Positions 1 to 5,619 of a DNA stretch of 5,682 nucleotides are shown here, in pieces. How positions within the stretch are numbered: the stretch's first letter is position 1; each line of letters begins with the position of its first letter. The notes under the pieces are model-generated. The model worked only from the letters and a program-made list of their open reading frames with translations, did not search any database and was not told where the DNA came from. The DNA comes from Bacteroidales bacterium UBA1751. Its GTDB lineage: Bacteria > Bacteroidota > Bacteroidia > Bacteroidales > UBA932. Location of the stretch: the NCBI GenBank assembly GCA_002315995.1, contig DCHN01000073.1, positions 1 to 5,682 of the forward strand. The letters are read 5' to 3'. Position numbers and translations under genes: made by a program.

Positions 1-1598
1 ACGTTCCGGCCAAAAAGGCTCTCCCTTCGGGGTGGGCTGCGGCTCTTCTGGTGGCCCTGTTTGTTTGGAAACAGGAGCCAGTCACTACTGCAGCATGGGC
101 GCTTGACGGATTCCTAGAGGCAATTGGGACATTCGCCATTATTTTCGGAGCAATACTTATCATGAACACCATGAACCGTTCCGGGGCCATTGCATCTATA
201 CAGAAGATGTTCTATGGCATCAACCCTGACCGTCGCATTCAGGCTATTATAGTTGGCTTCGTGTTCGAAGCTTTCCTCGAGGGTGCAGCCGGATTCGGTA
301 CTCCGGCGGCGTTGGCAGCCCCACTGCTTATTAGCCTGGGCTTCCCGGCTCTGTGCGCCGCTATAATTACATTGATTTTCAATACCACCCCGGTGTCGTT
401 CGGTGCCGTTGGAATCCCAACTAACATGGCTCTGACTGTTACTTCGCAGCTTGTGGATGATGCCGGAATAAGCCATGATGCCTTTGCTGCAGGACTCTGT
501 AAATTCACTGCCATAGGCCACTCTGTATGCTGTGGCTTTGTGATATTTGCGGGAATCTTTGTGATGTGCAAGTTTTTCGGCAAGGAGAAGAGAGGATCAG
601 ATGCCTTCAAAGCATTGCCGTTCATTCTCTTCACAACCGCCGTTTTCGACACATTCTACCTCTGCTTGGCATCCATTTTCGGTCCGGAATTTCCATCATT
701 GATAGGCTCAATAATGACCCTTGCAATAGTAATTCCTGCGGCGAAGAGGAATTTCCTCTGTCCAAAGGAGAATTGGGATTTTGAGAAGAGTGCTCAAGCC
801 GCTGAAACCACGAAATCTGAGGCTGAGACTGAATCTGAGGCTGAATCTGCGACTCCTATACGGAAGGGTGCAATAAGCACTCTCCTTGCGTGGGCTCCAT
901 ACATCATCATTGCAGTGCTGCTAGTTGCGTCAAGACTCAACCTTTTCTCTATGAAGACATTGCTTACAAGAGGATGGTTCCATGCCACCGTCACCGATAT
1001 ACTTGGTAAGGCAGGCGTGACCTGGAACTGGAATTTCGGGTGGTGTCCCGGCGTATTCCCACTTCTGTTTGTATGCATCCTGACATTCTTCCTATACAGG
1101 ATGCCGACAAAGGAGGTGACGTTTGTGTTCCGTAATACTGTAAAACAGACTGCCGGTGCTGCCATTGCCCTCTGTTTCGGCGTCTCCACAGTGTTCATCT
1201 ACCGCAATACCGGAATGAACGCCACCCTTACAGCAGATTCAATGCTTTATGCAATGGCCAATGGGCTGGCGCAACTTATGCATGGAGCATATATTGCCGT
1301 AGCCCCCGCCATAGGAGCTTTGGGGGCGTTCATGTCAGGGTCAAATACCGTATCCAACACCCTGTTCGCCGGCCTGCAGTTCCAGACTGCCCTTCTGGTA
1401 AATCTGAGCCCAATAGTAATTGTTGCACTTCAGAATATAGGTGCCGCCGCCGGCAACATGATTTGTGTCAACAATATAGTTGCAGTATGCGCAACCACGG
1501 GAGTAAGTGGTAGTGAAGGCCGTATCATAAGGACAAACATCACTCCTTGCATTGTCTATTGCCTCATTGCCGTCCTGATTCTCGCCCCGTTTGCCTAA
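1..1598 (+). CDS. lctP: L-lactate permease family transporter (LctP/LldP type), 5' end outside the window
   Basis: Inner-membrane carrier of the lactate permease family (TC 2.A.14), which imports L-lactate, and in some members D-lactate or glycolate, with protons. The frame is open from base 3, giving 531 visible residues. A GTG at 51 could be mistaken for a start, but the residues before it (VPAKKALPSGWAAALLVA) already read as family sequence. By comparison with E. coli LldP (551 aa) roughly 30 residues are missing. Family signatures, counted from the GTG, are FLEGAAGFGTPAALAAPLL near 75-93, NTTPVSFGAVGIPT at 111-124, GSNTVSNTLFAGLQ at 430-443 and NIGAAAGNMICVNNIVAV at 462-479, followed by GSEGRIIRTN. 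Many hydrophobic segments span the protein. A charged loop at about 238-272 contains an acidic SEAETE/SEAESA duplication. The gene ends with TAA and converges on the creatininase-family gene. The family call is secure; lactate as substrate is inferred from it. Confidence 0.93.
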   Translation, partial: VPAKKALPSGWAAALLVALFVWKQEPVTTAAWALDGFLEAIGTFAIIFGAILIMNTMNRSGAIASIQKMFYGINPDRRIQAIIVGFVFEAFLEGAAGFGTPAALAAPLLISLGFPALCAAIITLIFNTTPVSFGAVGIPTNMALTVTSQLVDDAGISHDAFAAGLCKFTAIGHSVCCGFVIFAGIFVMCKFFGKEKRGSDAFKALPFILFTTAVFDTFYLCLASIFGPEFPSLIGSIMTLAIVIPAAKRNFLCPKENWDFEKSAQAAETTKSEAETESEAESATPIRKGAISTLLAWAPYIIIAVLLVASRLNLFSMKTLLTRGWFHATVTDILGKAGVTWNWNFGWCPGVFPLLFVCILTFFLYRMPTKEVTFVFRNTVKQTAGAAIALCFGVSTVFIYRNTGMNATLTADSMLYAMANGLAQLMHGAYIAVAPAIGALGAFMSGSNTVSNTLFAGLQFQTALLVNLSPIVIVALQNIGAAAGNMICVNNIVAVCATTGVSGSEGRIIRTNITPCIVYCLIAVLILAPFA

Positions 1599-1601
1599 TA
1601 G

Positions 1602-1645
1602 TCAAAAAGAGTACAGACCGTGATTGTACTACCAATCACAGTCTG
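1602..1645 (-). terminator. Rho-independent terminator between convergent genes, minus-strand polarity
   Basis: Two 13-base arms, CAGACCGTGATTG (1614-1626) and CAATCACAGTCTG (1633-1645), form a hairpin with a 6-base loop. The single non-complementary position is C-A in a plus-strand RNA but a U-G wobble in a minus-strand RNA. On the minus strand the stem is followed by TACTCTTTTTG, a U-rich tract, whereas the plus strand has no T-run after the hairpin. It therefore fits termination of the leftward creatininase-family gene, whose stop codon is 26 bases upstream. It may also help end the permease transcript. Confidence 0.75.
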
Positions 1646-1671
1646 CCCACGAATGCCAATAATATCTAAGG

Positions 1672-2550
1672 CTACTGTTCTGTATCTTTAGGATGCTTTG
1701 CCTTCTCGAAGAACTCGTTCTGAAGCTGAAGGCCTACACTGTCTCTCTTGACACGATTTATCTTTTCTGCCAGGAACTTTGCATCTTCAAGAATGACATA
1801 CTCTCCAAGTTCGGTGTTGGCAGCAGAAGGTTCTCCGGCAAAATGGTTCGGATAATTGGCATACCAGAAGATTGACGGACGCATCTTCTGCAGAGGAAGT
1901 CGGTTGAGAGCCTCTCCGCTCTGCGTTGCAGCCCTCTCTAACTTGACCAGGTCGGGGCGTGCAGCCATTACCTCCGATGTCTCCTCCTCTCCTGCGTGTT
2001 CTCCGCCATCTGTTTTGAGCATTTTTTCAATTTGGGCCTTCACCTCCGGCTTGCTTCCGAAAAGAGTTTCATAAACAATGTAGTCACGCTCTGAATTCAA
2101 CTGGCTCTGGCAGAAGAGATTTACCAAAGCGTTGTTGCCGCCGTGCTGGCTGAAAAGAATAATCTTCTTGCAGCCGTTACGTGCCACCTCCGCACAAGTC
2201 TCCTCCAGCATCTTCAGGCAAAGCTCGGTTGAATATGCAACGGTGCCGGGCTGATGTTTGGCTTCGTTAATCTGTCCAACGTAGAATGTAGGGAAGACAA
2301 TGGCATATTCCATCTCAGCTGCCATCTTTGCAATGTAATCGGCTACTATGCAATCTGTTGCGAGCGGAAGATGCGGGCCATGCTTTTCGAGCACTCCCAT
2401 TGGAATTATGCATACGCCTCCAGATTTCTCAACGGCTTTTGCAAAATCAGGACCCGTAAGTTCACTCCAAAGTACAGGGAGTTTTTCATCCTGCGCATTG
2501 CAGCAAAAGCAGCTCAAAACAAAAGCTGCTACAAGAATCATTCGTTTCAT
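1672..2550 (-). CDS. Exported creatininase-family (PF02633) metal-dependent amidohydrolase
   Basis: The protein has 292 residues from the ATG at 2550. An in-frame TTG at 2565 would add five residues ahead of MKRMILVAAFVLSC, but the ATG puts the signal peptide right at the start. That N-terminus is a lysine-arginine start, a hydrophobic stretch, then CCNAQ, a likely signal peptidase I cut before Q. Creatininase-family hydrolases act on cyclic or linear amides such as creatinine or formamidopyrimidines using divalent metal. The core motif EKHGPHLPLATD gives E55, H57 and D66, matching the E-x-H...D metal-ligand spacing of Pseudomonas creatininase. H136 lies in HGGN, and E184-H185...E190 lies in GGEHAGEEETS. 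Length is slightly above the usual 240-270 because of the signal peptide. It is transcribed divergently from the FHS transporter. Family members are mostly cytoplasmic, so export is notable. The substrate cannot be read from the sequence. Confidence 0.88.
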   Translation of the reverse strand: MKRMILVAAFVLSCFCCNAQDEKLPVLWSELTGPDFAKAVEKSGGVCIIPMGVLEKHGPHLPLATDCIVADYIAKMAAEMEYAIVFPTFYVGQINEAKHQPGTVAYSTELCLKMLEETCAEVARNGCKKIILFSQHGGNNALVNLFCQSQLNSERDYIVYETLFGSKPEVKAQIEKMLKTDGGEHAGEEETSEVMAARPDLVKLERAATQSGEALNRLPLQKMRPSIFWYANYPNHFAGEPSAANTELGEYVILEDAKFLAEKINRVKRDSVGLQLQNEFFEKAKHPKDTEQ

Positions 2551-2630
2551 ACTTTTTATATCCAATTGAGTTTGTTCCCGAAATTAGTGAATTCAATGGA
2601 AAATCCAAAATAAAGAAAAGTTATATTTCG

Positions 2631-2638
2631 TAGATTTG
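2631..2638 (+). promoter_or_regulatory. Bacteroidetes-type -7 promoter element for the FHS transporter gene
   Basis: TAGATTTG matches the Bacteroidetes sigma-ABfr -7 consensus TAnnTTTG at every fixed position. It lies 68 bases before the ATG at 2707, which would leave a leader of roughly 60 nt. A near-match TATATTTC sits at 2622-2629. I see no clear TTTG or TTG box at the usual -33 distance, so this is a candidate only. Confidence 0.5.
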
Positions 2639-2654
2639 CGGGATTTTACATTTT

Positions 2655-2672
2655 AATGAAACCGATTTCATT
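2655..2672. promoter_or_regulatory. 18-bp palindrome resembling a LacI/GalR-family operator
   Basis: AATGAAACCGATTTCATT consists of perfect 7-base inverted arms, AATGAAA and TTTCATT, around CCGA, with a CG at the exact centre. LacI/GalR-family regulators bind palindromes with a central CG, and the inner 16 bases fit the Bacillus cre consensus WTGNAANCGNWWNCAW at every position. It begins 17 bases after the -7 element at 2631, at about +10 of the predicted transcript, where a bound repressor would block the transporter gene. It also lies upstream of the divergent creatininase-family gene. The regulator is not in this window. Alternatively it is a small leader hairpin. Confidence 0.55.
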
Positions 2673-2706
2673 TTGGTGCAAAACCCACCTACGAGTGTAA
2701 AGTAAT

Positions 2707-3966
2707 ATGGAAAAGAAACAGGACTACACAGCTGCGATTATAGTAATGTTCACTCTATTCTTCATGATTGCCTTGGTGACCAATCTCGCCGGCTCCATGG
2801 GAGTAATTGTAACTAATCAATTCGGCGCATCCAAGGCTCTCAGCCAGCTCGGTACTTTTGCCACCTTCATTGCCTATGCATGCATGGGTATTCCGGCAGG
2901 TCTTATCCTCAGGCGTAAGGGCTACAAGTTCACGGCTCTTGCTGCGGTGGCCGTAGGAATCGTGGGGGTTGCAATCCAGTTCCTTTCAGGTTATGTTGAG
3001 AGTTTCGGAGTATATACCCTAGGCGCATTCGTTGCCGGCTTCTCAATGTGCATGCTCGACATCGTGGTCAATCCGATGCTCAACACCATAGGCGGTGGCG
3101 GAAGACGCGGCAACCAGCTCATCCAATTCGGAACCTGCTGCAACTCCATTGGAGGCACCATTACCCCCATTTTCGTAGGCTGGCTGGTGGGTAGTTCATT
3201 GGCAAATGCCACTGTTAAGATAGTTGCTCCGGTGATGATCATTGCCATGGCAATATTCGCCATAGCATTCGTAATCATCTTCTTCACCAAAATTCCTGAG
3301 CCTCATATGGAAACCGCTGAGGAGAAGGCTGCCCGCAAGTTAGGAAATGTTGCCAAAGACCCTCACGGCCCTATGTCCTTCAGACACTTCGTACTGGGAG
3401 CCATCTGTGTATTCTTCTATGCCGGCATTGAGTTGGGTATTCCTAACACAGCCAACGTTTACTTCTCCCAAAGCGCTCTCGGCCCAGCAATTACAGGTAC
3501 TTTCATTGGTTTCTTCTGGGCTTGCATGCTAATAGGCCGTCTGGTCGGAGCGCCAATCAGCGGAAAAGTCTCCAGCAAGGCCTTGCTGGCATTTGCAGCC
3601 TCCATTGCAGCACTATTGATCCTTGCCGCAATGTTCATCCCTGAATCAGTTCAGATTACAATTGCAAAATACACCATTCCTGTAAGTCTAATGCTTATCG
3701 CTCTCAGCGGTCTCTTTACCTCAGTAATGTGGGGCACAATTTTCAACCTTTCTGCTGAAGGACTTGGTAAATATACAGCACAGGCATCCGGAATCTTCAT
3801 GACTCTCGTATGCGGAGGCGGCATCATCCCTCTGCTTCAGGGTTGGATTGCTGAGCAAGTAGGATCTATTAACAGTTACTGGTTACAAGTTGCATCTCTC
3901 TCATTCCTCATTTTCTACGCCCTAGTAGGCTCCAAGAACGTCAACAAAGACATCCCTACCGAATAA
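2707..3966 (+). CDS. FHS-family (fucose permease-like) MFS sugar transporter
   Basis: This 419-residue inner-membrane major facilitator resembles the fucose:H+ symporter family (TC 2.A.1.7), which includes FucP and the Bacteroidetes GlcP/NagP-type carriers. About 12 hydrophobic segments are visible, split by a charged central loop at about 196-226. Family landmarks include ACMGIPAGLILRRKGYK (58-74), MLDIVVNP (116-123, aligning with LETAANP of E. coli FucP), NQLIQFGTCCNSIGG (136-150), a second-half GRLVG (277-281) and IFNLSAEGLGKYTAQASG (345-362) followed by GGGIIP. D118 falls where FucP has the transport-critical E135. The FucP D46 position (NNLND) appears to be G29 here (TNLAG). The ATG has no Shine-Dalgarno, only AT-rich sequence, as is usual in Bacteroidetes. 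It is divergent from the exported hydrolase, with a LacI-like palindrome in between. The substrate is unknown; a sugar or sugar derivative is inferred from the family. Confidence 0.87.
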   Translation: MEKKQDYTAAIIVMFTLFFMIALVTNLAGSMGVIVTNQFGASKALSQLGTFATFIAYACMGIPAGLILRRKGYKFTALAAVAVGIVGVAIQFLSGYVESFGVYTLGAFVAGFSMCMLDIVVNPMLNTIGGGGRRGNQLIQFGTCCNSIGGTITPIFVGWLVGSSLANATVKIVAPVMIIAMAIFAIAFVIIFFTKIPEPHMETAEEKAARKLGNVAKDPHGPMSFRHFVLGAICVFFYAGIELGIPNTANVYFSQSALGPAITGTFIGFFWACMLIGRLVGAPISGKVSSKALLAFAASIAALLILAAMFIPESVQITIAKYTIPVSLMLIALSGLFTSVMWGTIFNLSAEGLGKYTAQASGIFMTLVCGGGIIPLLQGWIAEQVGSINSYWLQVASLSFLIFYALVGSKNVNKDIPTE

Positions 3967-4038
3967 AGTAGAACATCGTATTCTGATTTGCTATTTGCCG
4001 GGTGATTCCGACCATTTTCTCCCCCAAACCAATAATTA

Positions 4039-4959
4039 TTATTTTGTCGGGAACATTTGGTCAACTTCGTATTGTGTGAGGTAAAGCAATCTTCGGATCT
4101 GGCCGTTGGAAGAGCGGTATTTAAAGTGGAGTTCTCTGGCTACGTCAAGCTTTTGGGCCGGTGTGAGTTGCTTTATATATGGGGTGTTGTATTTTGAATT
4201 CAGGGTCTTCTGGAGTTCTGAGAAGAGTTCATCATCTGTGAGGAATTCTCCATCATCCATTTCTGTAGCAAGGGTGGTATATGATTCTACGCTTTTGCTG
4301 ACCATATTGAAATAATGGTGGGCATCACGGAACATCGACATCCCTAACTTTATGTTACAAAAGGAGGATGGGGCTATATGACCTTCTATCAATGAAAAGG
4401 CACCAGGAAGATTGTTCGTTGAGCTTTTCAGGAATGCCCGCAACTCGTTCTTGCCTAGGTCTTCAAGCCGTTGATGAATGGGGAAATCGTTGAAGTAATA
4501 TCTCCCGGTGCCCCATTTATATGAAAACGGGGTGCTGTTGGAATCTATCACATATCCGTTTCTGTTTACGTACACTATCTCGTTGCGTACAGCCTTCAGG
4601 TCAACCAGCGGTTTCAGGCACATTTGAAATTGAGAGGGCATATTCATCGGCGTCTGGCTTCTAGTACTTAAGTATCTTGCCAAACGCCTTCGATACAGTG
4701 CAAAAAATTCTTCAAACTGCTCTTTCCGGCCTGAGATCACAACGTGGATGTGATTGCTCATTATTTCAAAGGCAATCACCACGATTCCATCCATTTCGAA
4801 AACACATCTCGCCATCAGATTCATCGCGAACAGATAATCTTCACGACAGAAGAGAATCATTGGCGTCGTTTTTCCAGGGGTATAAAGGTGCCACCAAGGA
4901 CCAGATTTAACAAACGCTTCCTGACAACTTCTTTCATTTTCTCCAAAACTCTTTCTCAT
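4039..4959 (-). CDS. REP-associated tyrosine transposase-like protein (RAYT; HUH/Y1 transposase, PF01797 type)
   Basis: A likely single-strand DNA nicking and rejoining enzyme of the Y1 transposase superfamily, 306 residues long. The HUH metal-binding motif is SNHIHVVISG, with H70 and H72, preceded by the hydrophobic strand MDGIVVIAFEIM. The candidate nucleophile is Y130 in VRNEIVYVNRNGYV, corresponding to the Y-x-x-x-N-P motif of RAYTs, with G replacing P. The C-terminal part (TPAQKLDVARELHFKYR...GQIRRLLYLTQYEVDQMF) reads as a helix-turn-helix-like tail. I chose the ATG at 4959 because GGAG precedes it by 6 bases. An ATG at 4983 would add MIYKLEKD, and a TGA 9 bases above that closes the frame. 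IS200-type TnpA is only about 140-150 residues, so this longer single-gene form fits a domesticated RAYT better than a mobile element. Three 51-bp palindrome-bearing repeats lie immediately upstream. No terminal inverted repeats typical of DDE insertion sequences were seen. Confidence 0.8.
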   Translation of the reverse strand: MRKSFGENERSCQEAFVKSGPWWHLYTPGKTTPMILFCREDYLFAMNLMARCVFEMDGIVVIAFEIMSNHIHVVISGRKEQFEEFFALYRRRLARYLSTRSQTPMNMPSQFQMCLKPLVDLKAVRNEIVYVNRNGYVIDSNSTPFSYKWGTGRYYFNDFPIHQRLEDLGKNELRAFLKSSTNNLPGAFSLIEGHIAPSSFCNIKLGMSMFRDAHHYFNMVSKSVESYTTLATEMDDGEFLTDDELFSELQKTLNSKYNTPYIKQLTPAQKLDVARELHFKYRSSNGQIRRLLYLTQYEVDQMFPTK

Positions 4960-4965
4960 ATCTTT

Positions 4966-4969
4966 CTCC
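4966..4969 (-). promoter_or_regulatory. Shine-Dalgarno-like GGAG deciding the RAYT start
   Basis: On the minus strand the sequence reads TTGGAGAAAGAT then ATG (4959), so GGAG lies 6 bases from the start codon. The alternative ATG at 4983 has only GAAAGAGA before it, abutting the repeat array. Other genes in this window lack such a site, so it could be chance. Confidence 0.4.
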
Positions 4970-4986
4970 AATTTGTATATCATTCT

Positions 4987-5139
4987 CTTTCAGGCCCGAA
5001 AACCGCCATTTCTGGCTTGGGAGCCGGTGGCGGGGACCTTCCAGGCCAAAAACCCGCCAAAACGGGCCTGAGAGCCAGCAACAAGAACCTTTCAGGCCCG
5101 GAACACACCATTTCTGGCCTGAGAGCCTTCCGCGCAACT
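4987..5139. repeat. Three diverged 51-bp direct repeats with internal inverted repeats, upstream of the RAYT gene
   Basis: Units start at 4987, 5038 and 5089, exactly 51 bases apart, each opening CTTTCAGGCC or CTTCCAGGCC. Every unit has CAGGCC (4991, 5042, 5093) and, exactly 23 bases on, GGCCTG (5065, 5116) or GGCTTG (5014), then AGAGCC or GGAGCC. The arms are inverted repeats of each other. From CAGGCC through GAGCC, the first and third units agree at about 29 of 35 positions and the second and third at about 26 of 35. The stem positions are conserved and the loops vary. The first unit also contains a longer bulged hairpin (5003-5033) and the second a CCCG/CGGG hairpin. The array ends 3 bases from a possible RAYT start codon at 4983. 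By position and structure it could be the RAYT's cognate REP-like element; that is inference. Confidence 0.75.
5003..5033. repeat. Bulged imperfect palindrome (REP-like hairpin) in the first 51-bp unit
   Basis: CCGCCA (5003-5008) pairs with TGGCGG (5028-5033). Inside it CTGGCT (5012-5017) pairs with AGCCGG (5022-5027) around a 4-base TGGG loop, including one T-G wobble on the plus strand. The result is about 12 base pairs interrupted by a single 3-base bulge (TTT, 5009-5011). This form, a GC-rich stem with an asymmetric bulge, resembles REP elements recognised by RAYTs. It lies 20 bases above the outer possible start codon of the RAYT gene. Confidence 0.55.
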
Positions 5140-5179
5140 GAACTTCTTGGCGCTTGAACTTCTTGGCGCTTGAACTTCT
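5140..5179. repeat. 16-bp tandem repeat, two and a half copies
   Basis: GAACTTCTTGGCGCTT occurs at 5140-5155 and again, identically, at 5156-5171. A partial third copy, GAACTTCT, covers 5172-5179. It directly follows the 51-bp array, whose last unit runs into it through CAACTGAACTT. Identical copies suggest a recent slippage duplication. No gene is evident here. Confidence 0.85.
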
Positions 5180-5208
5180 GCACCTACCCGACGCCGCAAA
5201 TCCCAAAC

Positions 5209-5240
5209 AAAAAAAGGCCACCCGCAAAGGGTAGCCTTTT
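5209..5240 (-). terminator. Strong rho-independent terminator downstream of the DUF2795-type gene
   Basis: AAAAGGCCACCC (5212-5223) and GGGTAGCCTTTT (5229-5240) form a 12-bp stem with a 5-base loop. The one imperfect pair is C-A on the plus strand but a U-G wobble in minus-strand RNA. A run of seven A on the plus strand (5209-5215) gives seven U at the end of the minus-strand transcript. It lies about 93 bases after the stop of the leftward DUF2795-type gene. It should isolate the repeat array and RAYT gene from that gene's transcription. Confidence 0.85.
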
Positions 5241-5333
5241 AAATTCAGGACTCAAGTCCCATAATATGTCTCCCCCGCCTCAATCCAACTTCACAAAGAT
5301 TAGTATAGTCTTTCTCTTCGCAGTGTTTTTAAT
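5241..5333. other. 3' untranslated stretch between the DUF2795-type gene and its terminator
   Basis: No open reading frame or RNA gene is recognisable. The only structure seen is a short inverted repeat GGACT-CA-AGTCC at 5248-5259, which resembles a tRNA T-arm superficially but has no surrounding cloverleaf. The stretch is best read as the 3' leader-to-terminator part of the leftward transcript. Confidence 0.4.
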
Positions 5334-5555
5334 TTAGTACTCCTCCTCATTAAAAAAGAAATCTTCTTTGCTTGGGTAATCGGGCCAGATTTCCTCAATG
5401 CTGTCATATGTCTCTCCGTCGTCCTCAAGATCCTCCAGGTTCTCAATTACCTCTAGAGGAGCGCCTGAACGTGTAGCGTAGTCAATCAATTCATCCTTGG
5501 TTGCAGGCCATGGAGCATCCTCAAGTTTAGATGCAAGTTCTAGTGTCCAATACAT
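5334..5555 (-). CDS. Small acidic DUF2795-type protein
   Basis: A 73-residue protein, very rich in Asp and Glu, with no signal peptide or membrane segment, so probably cytoplasmic. The N-terminal half (MYWTLELASKLEDAPWPATKDELIDYATRSG) with WPATKDELIDYA and GAPLEVIENLEDLED matches my recollection of DUF2795 proteins, which are widespread and well conserved in Bacteroidales and of unknown function. The C-terminus EEIWPDYPSKEDFFFNEEEY is acidic and aromatic. The full family length is present. The ATG at 5555 is preceded by AT-rich sequence without Shine-Dalgarno. A TACTTTTG promoter element lies about 57 bases upstream and a strong terminator downstream, so it is likely a single-gene unit. No function is assigned. 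Confidence 0.85.
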   Translation of the reverse strand: MYWTLELASKLEDAPWPATKDELIDYATRSGAPLEVIENLEDLEDDGETYDSIEEIWPDYPSKEDFFFNEEEY

Positions 5556-5592
5556 AGTGTAATTTTTTAATTTATAGACATTTAGATTCTAT

Positions 5593-5608
5593 TCCCAAAT
5601 TTTTGGGA
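5593..5608. promoter_or_regulatory. 16-bp palindrome at the expected transcription start of the DUF2795-type gene
   Basis: TCCCAAATTTTTGGGA has 7-base inverted arms (TCCCAAA and TTTGGGA) around TT. On the minus strand it starts four bases after the -7 element, so it overlaps the predicted start site. It could be a repressor operator or a 5'-end stabilising hairpin of the mRNA. No regulator is visible. Confidence 0.45.
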
Positions 5609-5611
5609 GTG

Positions 5612-5619
5612 CAAAAGTA
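5612..5619 (-). promoter_or_regulatory. Bacteroidetes-type -7 promoter element for the DUF2795-type gene
   Basis: On the minus strand TACTTTTG matches TAnnTTTG at all fixed positions and sits in the context TTATACTTTTGCA, typical of Bacteroidales promoters. AT-rich sequence lies upstream, without a clear -33 TTTG. The predicted leader is about 50 nt. Confidence 0.6.

Noticed and set aside
51..53. GTG as start codon of the lactate permease.
   Set aside because: The frame stays open to the window edge and the upstream residues match the family's N-terminal helix, so the true start is outside the window.
239..652. Long open frames antisense to the lactate permease, including 239-652 and 794-1198 on the minus strand.
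   Set aside because: They are shadows of a strongly supported membrane protein gene and have no recognisable domains.
2656..2671. Genuine CcpA catabolite-responsive element.
   Set aside because: The match to the cre consensus is complete, but CcpA belongs to Firmicutes and the other signals here are Bacteroidetes. A LacI/GalR-family operator is the more general reading.
3967..4038. Terminator between the FHS transporter and the RAYT gene.
   Set aside because: I found only a short AT palindrome (AATAATTATT at 4031-4040) and 3-5 bp complementarities, with no stem followed by a T-run on either strand.
4987..5139. Possible CRISPR array.
   Set aside because: There are only three diverged units, with no identical repeats separated by unique spacers and no cas genes nearby. 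The variable part is inside a hairpin loop rather than a spacer.
4744..5157. Open frame on the plus strand through the repeat array, encoding 17-residue repeats such as LSGPKTAISGLGAGGGD.
   Set aside because: A 51-base period is a multiple of three, so frames stay open through the array on both strands. The frame also runs antisense over the RAYT gene start and resembles no known protein.
4934..5227. Open frames on the minus strand through the same repeats, with 17-residue repeats such as LSGQKWCVPGLKGSCCW.
   Set aside because: They overlap the RAYT start out of frame and span the terminator hairpin. Their openness is explained by the repeat period. A short repeat peptide cannot be wholly excluded but has no support.
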